Shown here piece after piece: positions 60,576-64,000 of a DNA stretch of 64,000 nt. The stretch comes from Mesorhizobium prunaredense. Its GTDB lineage: Bacteria; Pseudomonadota; Alphaproteobacteria; Rhizobiales; Rhizobiaceae. The DNA is taken from the NCBI RefSeq assembly GCF_900156895.1, contig NZ_FTPD01000027.1, positions 17,997 to 81,996 on the forward strand. Direction: 5' to 3'. The notes under the pieces are model-generated. The model saw only the letters and a program-made list of their open reading frames with translations, was not told the origin of the DNA and did not search any database. The position numbers were made by a program, and so were the translations under genes. Numbering within the stretch: the first letter of the stretch is position 1; every line of letters begins with the position of its first letter.

Positions 60576-61313
60576 ATGGACAAACTTTTGACGGCGGTCC
60601 TCGAGGCACATGGCGGTTTGCCGAATTGGGGCAACGTTACAAGTATCACTGCGCAAATGTCGCTTGGGGGCGTATTTTGGGCTGCAAGGGGCTGGCCGGA
60701 CGTCTACTCCAAGCAGACCGTCACGCTCGATCCACATCGCGAGCACATCGTTTTTTCGCCCTTCACAGCACCAGACCGTATGTCTGTGCTGGATGTCGCT
60801 CCCGAGCGGGTCGCTATCGCTACGCGCGACGGCCGCATCATCGAGGAACGTTTCAATCCACGTGGCTCATTTCCGCTGCCCTTTTTGGATGGCAGCACAC
60901 CTTGGGATGCGATCCAGGTGGCGTACTTCACGAGCGCCGCCGTATGGAACTACCTCACGGCACCGTTCGTCTTCACACTGCCCGGTGTCGAAGCACGAGA
61001 AATCGCCCCTTGGAGAGAGGGCGCGCAAACGTGGCGACGGCTGGCCGTCACGTTCCCTAAGACCATCGCCAACCATAACGCCGATCAGGTCTTTTATTAC
61101 GACGATGCGTTTATGCAGCGACGCATGGACTATTCGCCCGACGTGACGGGAAACCCGCCGGTCGCACACTACGCTTATGATCACAAAACCTTTGACGGGT
61201 TCGTATTCCCGACACGGCGGCGTGTGCTCCTCCATGACGCCGAGGGGGTCGCAAACCAAGCATTCGCACCTATCACGGTCGACGTGTCCGATGTGACAGT
61301 CGACCGAAGATAA
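60576..61313 (+). CDS. Conserved-looking protein of unknown function
   Basis: This 245-residue protein has a good ribosome site (AGAGGAGAA) before its ATG at 60576. It has no signal peptide or membrane helix and no motif that I recognise. Aromatic residues are frequent (VFWAARGWPDVYSKQ, FPLPFLDGSTPWDAIQVAYF). HYAYDHKTFDGFVFPTRRRV lies near the C-terminus and is reminiscent of beta-barrel lipid- or ligand-binding proteins. It lies between an SDR and an alpha/beta-hydrolase in the acquired segment, all on the same strand. It is probably a real gene; function not assigned. Confidence 0.75.
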   Translation: MDKLLTAVLEAHGGLPNWGNVTSITAQMSLGGVFWAARGWPDVYSKQTVTLDPHREHIVFSPFTAPDRMSVLDVAPERVAIATRDGRIIEERFNPRGSFPLPFLDGSTPWDAIQVAYFTSAAVWNYLTAPFVFTLPGVEAREIAPWREGAQTWRRLAVTFPKTIANHNADQVFYYDDAFMQRRMDYSPDVTGNPPVAHYAYDHKTFDGFVFPTRRRVLLHDAEGVANQAFAPITVDVSDVTVDRR

Positions 61314-61354
61314 TATTCCGACCAAGCACCATGTTATCAACGGGTACAAACACA

Positions 61355-62407
61355 ATGACCGAACAGATAGACCTCCATCGGCGGCACCTTTTGGGCGCGG
61401 CCGTCACCACCGTCGCGATCGCTCAGTTCGCCATGGCCGGCTCGGCAAGCGCACAACTCAGCATGACGAAAACGGGTGCCACAACAATCAAACCGGGCAC
61501 GAATACATCGTTCGGCCCGTTGAAACAGGTCACCGCGGGCGTGCTCAACATGGGATATGCGGAGCTTGGACCGGCCGACGGTGCGCCGGTCATCCTCCTG
61601 CATGGCTGGCCCTACGACATTCACACTTACATCGACGTTGCACCCATTTTGGCGTCGAGGGGCTTTCGCGTCATCGTCCCCTATCTTCGCGGCTACGGCA
61701 CGACGCAGTTTCTCTCCAGCGAAACACCGCGAAATGGCCAGCAGGCGGTGGTCGCCGTCGACGTCATCGCGCTGATGGATGCACTGCAAATCGATAAGGC
61801 GATTGTCGGCGGTTGCGACTGGGGCGCACGCACGGCTAACATCGTCGCGGCGCTGTGGCCGGAACGCTGCAAGGCCCTTGTTTCGGTCAGCGGCTACCTG
61901 ATCGGCAGCCAGCAGGCCAACAAGATGCCACTGCCACCGAAAGCCGAACTCCAATGGTGGTACCAGTACTACTTCGCCACCGAACGCGGCCAGGCCGGCT
62001 ACGAAAAGTACCGGCGGGACTTTGCCAAGCTGATCTGGCAGATTGCCTCGCCGCAGTGGACGTTCGACGACGCCACGTTCGAGCGCAGCGCCAGGGCCTT
62101 CGACAATTCGGATCATGTGGCGGTCGTCATCCACAATTATCGCTGGCGGCTCGGCCTCGCAGAAGGCGAACCGCAATATGACGTTCTGGAGCAGCGGCTT
62201 GCAAAGGCGCCGGTGATCGGCGTGCCGACGATCACCCTTGAGGGTGACGCCAACGGCGCTCCGCATCCCGACCCCGGTGCCTATGCCAAGAAGTTTTCGG
62301 GCAAGTACGAGCACCGCCTCATTACCGGCGGCATAGGGCATAATCTTCCACAAGAAGCCCCGCGGGCATTTGCAGACGCCATACTGGAGGTGGCGAGCCT
62401 AGCCTGA
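61355..62407 (+). CDS. Exported alpha/beta-hydrolase, third of the segment
   Basis: This 350-residue protein starts at the ATG at 61355 (MTEQIDLHRRHLLGAAVTTV), which gives a twin-arginine-like signal peptide (HRRHLLGAA, cleaved near ASA-QLS). The alpha/beta-hydrolase core has LLHGWPYDIHTYIDVAP (oxyanion), nucleophile aspartate in VGGCDWGARTANIVA and late histidine in TGGIGHNLPQEAPRA, the Asp-His pairing of haloalkane dehalogenase and epoxide hydrolase relatives. It lacks the EHN domain of the other two. Substrate unknown. Confidence 0.87.
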   Translation: MTEQIDLHRRHLLGAAVTTVAIAQFAMAGSASAQLSMTKTGATTIKPGTNTSFGPLKQVTAGVLNMGYAELGPADGAPVILLHGWPYDIHTYIDVAPILASRGFRVIVPYLRGYGTTQFLSSETPRNGQQAVVAVDVIALMDALQIDKAIVGGCDWGARTANIVAALWPERCKALVSVSGYLIGSQQANKMPLPPKAELQWWYQYYFATERGQAGYEKYRRDFAKLIWQIASPQWTFDDATFERSARAFDNSDHVAVVIHNYRWRLGLAEGEPQYDVLEQRLAKAPVIGVPTITLEGDANGAPHPDPGAYAKKFSGKYEHRLITGGIGHNLPQEAPRAFADAILEVASLA

Positions 62408-62519
62408 GCAAATCGCCATACCGCGATACATGATCGAGGGTGCCCAGGGCGAAACTGATGAAATCACAACCGCACCGAGCAACAGGCCGGGGGCCCGATC
62501 TCATCGAGCAGGAAACGAA

Positions 62520-63554
62520 ATGAACACTGGCCGGGACCGCTTTCGTCGCCCTTTGCAGTGGCTCCTCGCACCCATTGTGGGGGCAGTAGCGGGCTTTGCC
62601 TACGCGCTGATATTCGACGTCGAGGCCCTGCACTCCGCAGTCAGGGGCGTGTTCATCGGAACTCCTATTCTGTTGTATGAACGCGGCGTTATCATGCGCC
62701 GATGGCGCAATATCATCCGGCAAGCGGCAACGCCGGTCTTCGTCGTGACTACGATCGCAACCTACGTTTTGATGATCTTGATCGGCAACGCCGCCGCCGG
62801 CACAGCGCTTCACCATCTCATCGGCTATATGAGCACCGCGCGGGAAGCCATGGTGATGTCGGAGTCCGGTCTTCTGTATTCACTCGGTGTCTCCACGCTC
62901 GTCGCATTCGTGTTCCGACTGCGTGACCTTATCGGGCCGAGCCTGTTCACCAGCCTGCTTCTCGGTCGTTATCACCGGCCCATCGAGGAGGAGCGGATCT
63001 TTCTGTTTCTCGATGTCAGCGGCTCCACGCACTTCGCGGAGCGATACGGCGATCTGGAGACCCAGGCCTATCTCGGACAGATATTCAACGCACTTGCGTC
63101 TCCCGTTCGTCGCTCCCAGGGCTCTATTGACGACTACATCGGCGATATGGCGCTGGTCACCTGGCCCATGGATCGCGGCATGCGGGACGCCGCGTGTCTT
63201 CGTTGCGTCTTCGACTTCGCGGCGGCCATAAGGGATCAGGCGGCGGCGTGGCAAGCACGTTTCGGGCAAGTGCCGGAGTTTCGCGCCGTCCTGCATTGCG
63301 GGTCGGTGGTTACGGCTGAGATTGGCCTTGAACGACACAAGATTGCGTATTTCGGCGATGTCGTAAATACCACTGGACGTCTGGAGTCGCTATCCAAGGC
63401 TCTCGGTCAACCTATTCTGGTCTCCGCAGATATTCTCGCCGGTATCCGTGTTCTACCTCCACATCTCGTCGCGGAGAACCTCGGATTTCATGTGATTAGA
63501 GGCCGAGATGAACCGCTTCAGATCTCAGCCGTAAGGCTAGCATTGGGAAGCTGA
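62520..63554 (+). CDS. Membrane-anchored class III adenylate/guanylate cyclase
   Basis: This 344-residue protein starts at the ATG at 62520, after GCAGGAAACG. Four hydrophobic segments (about 12-32, 40-53, 71-92 and 115-145) anchor it. The class III catalytic domain (about 155-340) has metal aspartates 165 in FLFLDVSGSTHFAERYGDLE and 209 in DDYIGDMALVTWP, and the adenine/ribose site FGDVVNTTGRLESLSKALG. The second metal motif reads GDM rather than the common GDG. The product is probably cAMP. It ends the run of acquired genes. Confidence 0.88.
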   Translation: MNTGRDRFRRPLQWLLAPIVGAVAGFAYALIFDVEALHSAVRGVFIGTPILLYERGVIMRRWRNIIRQAATPVFVVTTIATYVLMILIGNAAAGTALHHLIGYMSTAREAMVMSESGLLYSLGVSTLVAFVFRLRDLIGPSLFTSLLLGRYHRPIEEERIFLFLDVSGSTHFAERYGDLETQAYLGQIFNALASPVRRSQGSIDDYIGDMALVTWPMDRGMRDAACLRCVFDFAAAIRDQAAAWQARFGQVPEFRAVLHCGSVVTAEIGLERHKIAYFGDVVNTTGRLESLSKALGQPILVSADILAGIRVLPPHLVAENLGFHVIRGRDEPLQISAVRLALGS

Positions 63555-63570
63555 TGGGAGTGGCGCCATC

Positions 63571-63785
63571 TCCTCGACCGCGCCGGCCAGAAGGGCACCG
63601 GCAAATGTCGGTCATCGAGGCGCAGCAGCTCGGCATTCCGGCCACCGCGATCGAGGCCGCGGTGGCGGCGCGCGTGCTGTCGTCGATCAAGGACGAGCGG
63701 CTGGCCGCCGAAAAGGCCTATGGCAATGGCGGCGTGACCGGAGACAAGGACGCGCTTCTTGAGGATCTCGAACTGGCGCTGTTCG
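63571..63785 (+). pseudogene. Truncated, frameshifted copy of an internal gnd segment
   Basis: These 215 bases align with 51604-51828 of gnd almost base for base, about seven mismatches. One base is missing after GGCAAATG (frameshift) and nine bases are missing inside GTGACC...GGAGAC. The copy covers about gnd residues 255-329 only and joins unrelated sequence at both ends. Several mismatches are silent in gnd, as if it came from a related strain rather than from recent duplication. A 101-residue open frame over it is not a real gene. Confidence 0.9.
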
Positions 63786-63970
63786 AGCGTGTGCGTCCAA
63801 TCCTCCTCACTCGTTCGTGTGACATGGGTTGCGATCTTCGACTCAGGCGGAACCCATGATTCACAACCGACCCCCGGGGAACACTGTTGCCGCCCTTAGC
63901 CGTCTTATCGGTATCGGGAAGCCGCTGATCTGTGATAAGCCGCCGCCCGAACAGCCAAAGGAGTACACCC

Positions 63971-64000
63971 GTGAGCGAGCCGACCGTGGCCGAGGCGACC
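63971..64000 (+). CDS. Possible start of a gene running off the window
   Basis: A GTG at 63971 follows AAAGGAG by seven bases and opens VSEPTVAEAT to the edge of the window. Ten residues are too few to assign a family. The 63786-63970 stretch before it shows nothing I can name. Confidence 0.35.
   Translation, partial: MSEPTVAEAT

Noticed and set aside
63554..63859. A 101-residue open frame starting at the cyclase stop codon
   Set aside because: Its centre is the out-of-context gnd fragment and its ends are frameshifted or unrelated sequence, so it is a pseudogene relic, not a functional gene.

Overview
The window is GC-rich, densely coded DNA that looks like a Mesorhizobium-type alphaproteobacterium (Rhizobiales). 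The reasons are the many sugar and peptide ABC transporters, a phn C-P lyase cluster joined to a phoCDET-type transporter, mosaic palindromic intergenic repeats of the rhizobial RIME kind, and overall gene style. This assignment rests on pattern recognition, not a database search. I saw no rRNA or tRNA genes, CRISPR array or intact insertion sequence.

Left third (1-28 kb). A dipeptide-type ABC transporter (partial permease, permease, binding protein) lies divergent from an M24 peptidase. Next is a minus-strand operon of a Tm-1-like protein, a TIM-barrel protein of the PEP-hydrolase-like family and a cupin, divergent from a TetR regulator. A seven-part sugar importer follows at 8.7-14.3 kb: binding protein, two permeases, a 69-residue membrane protein and two ATPases. 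Then come an AraC regulator/MFS exporter pair, a TetR/SDR pair, an amidase and a small secreted protein. From 20.2 to 27.7 kb two divergent operons encode sugar-acid enzymes (2-hydroxyacid dehydrogenase, enolase-superfamily dehydratase, three TIM-barrel epimerases, a Gfo/Idh/MocA oxidoreductase) and an FCD-type GntR regulator. Matched TGGT-N3-ACCA palindromes precede both this cluster and the 8.7 kb importer, which suggests one regulon in which the importer feeds the enzymes.

Middle (27.7-38.6 kb). All phosphonate genes lie on the minus strand in the order phnG, H, I, J, K, L, a hexapeptide acetyltransferase, then phnC, D, E1, E2. phnF is divergent from phnG. PhnJ carries all four iron-sulfur and active-site cysteines. 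phnM, phnN and phnP are not in the window.

Right-middle (38.6-52.3 kb). A ribose-type ABC importer, a zinc alcohol dehydrogenase, an aldo/keto reductase and a UxaA-family dehydratase look like an oxidative deoxyhexose or L-hexose route. They are controlled by a GntR protein with what appear to be two winged-helix domains. Next comes a copper-handling operon (DUF2946-like, PCuAC, YcnI-like, CopC-CopD fusion), then gnd.

Right end (52.3-63.8 kb). This segment looks acquired. A sensor kinase and two response regulators with different base composition precede a run of two exported epoxide hydrolases, a DUF6130-type protein, a VOC protein, an SDR, an unknown protein, a third exported alpha/beta-hydrolase and a membrane-anchored class III nucleotide cyclase. 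Just after the cyclase lies a broken 215-bp piece of gnd, so the segment is bracketed by gnd sequence.
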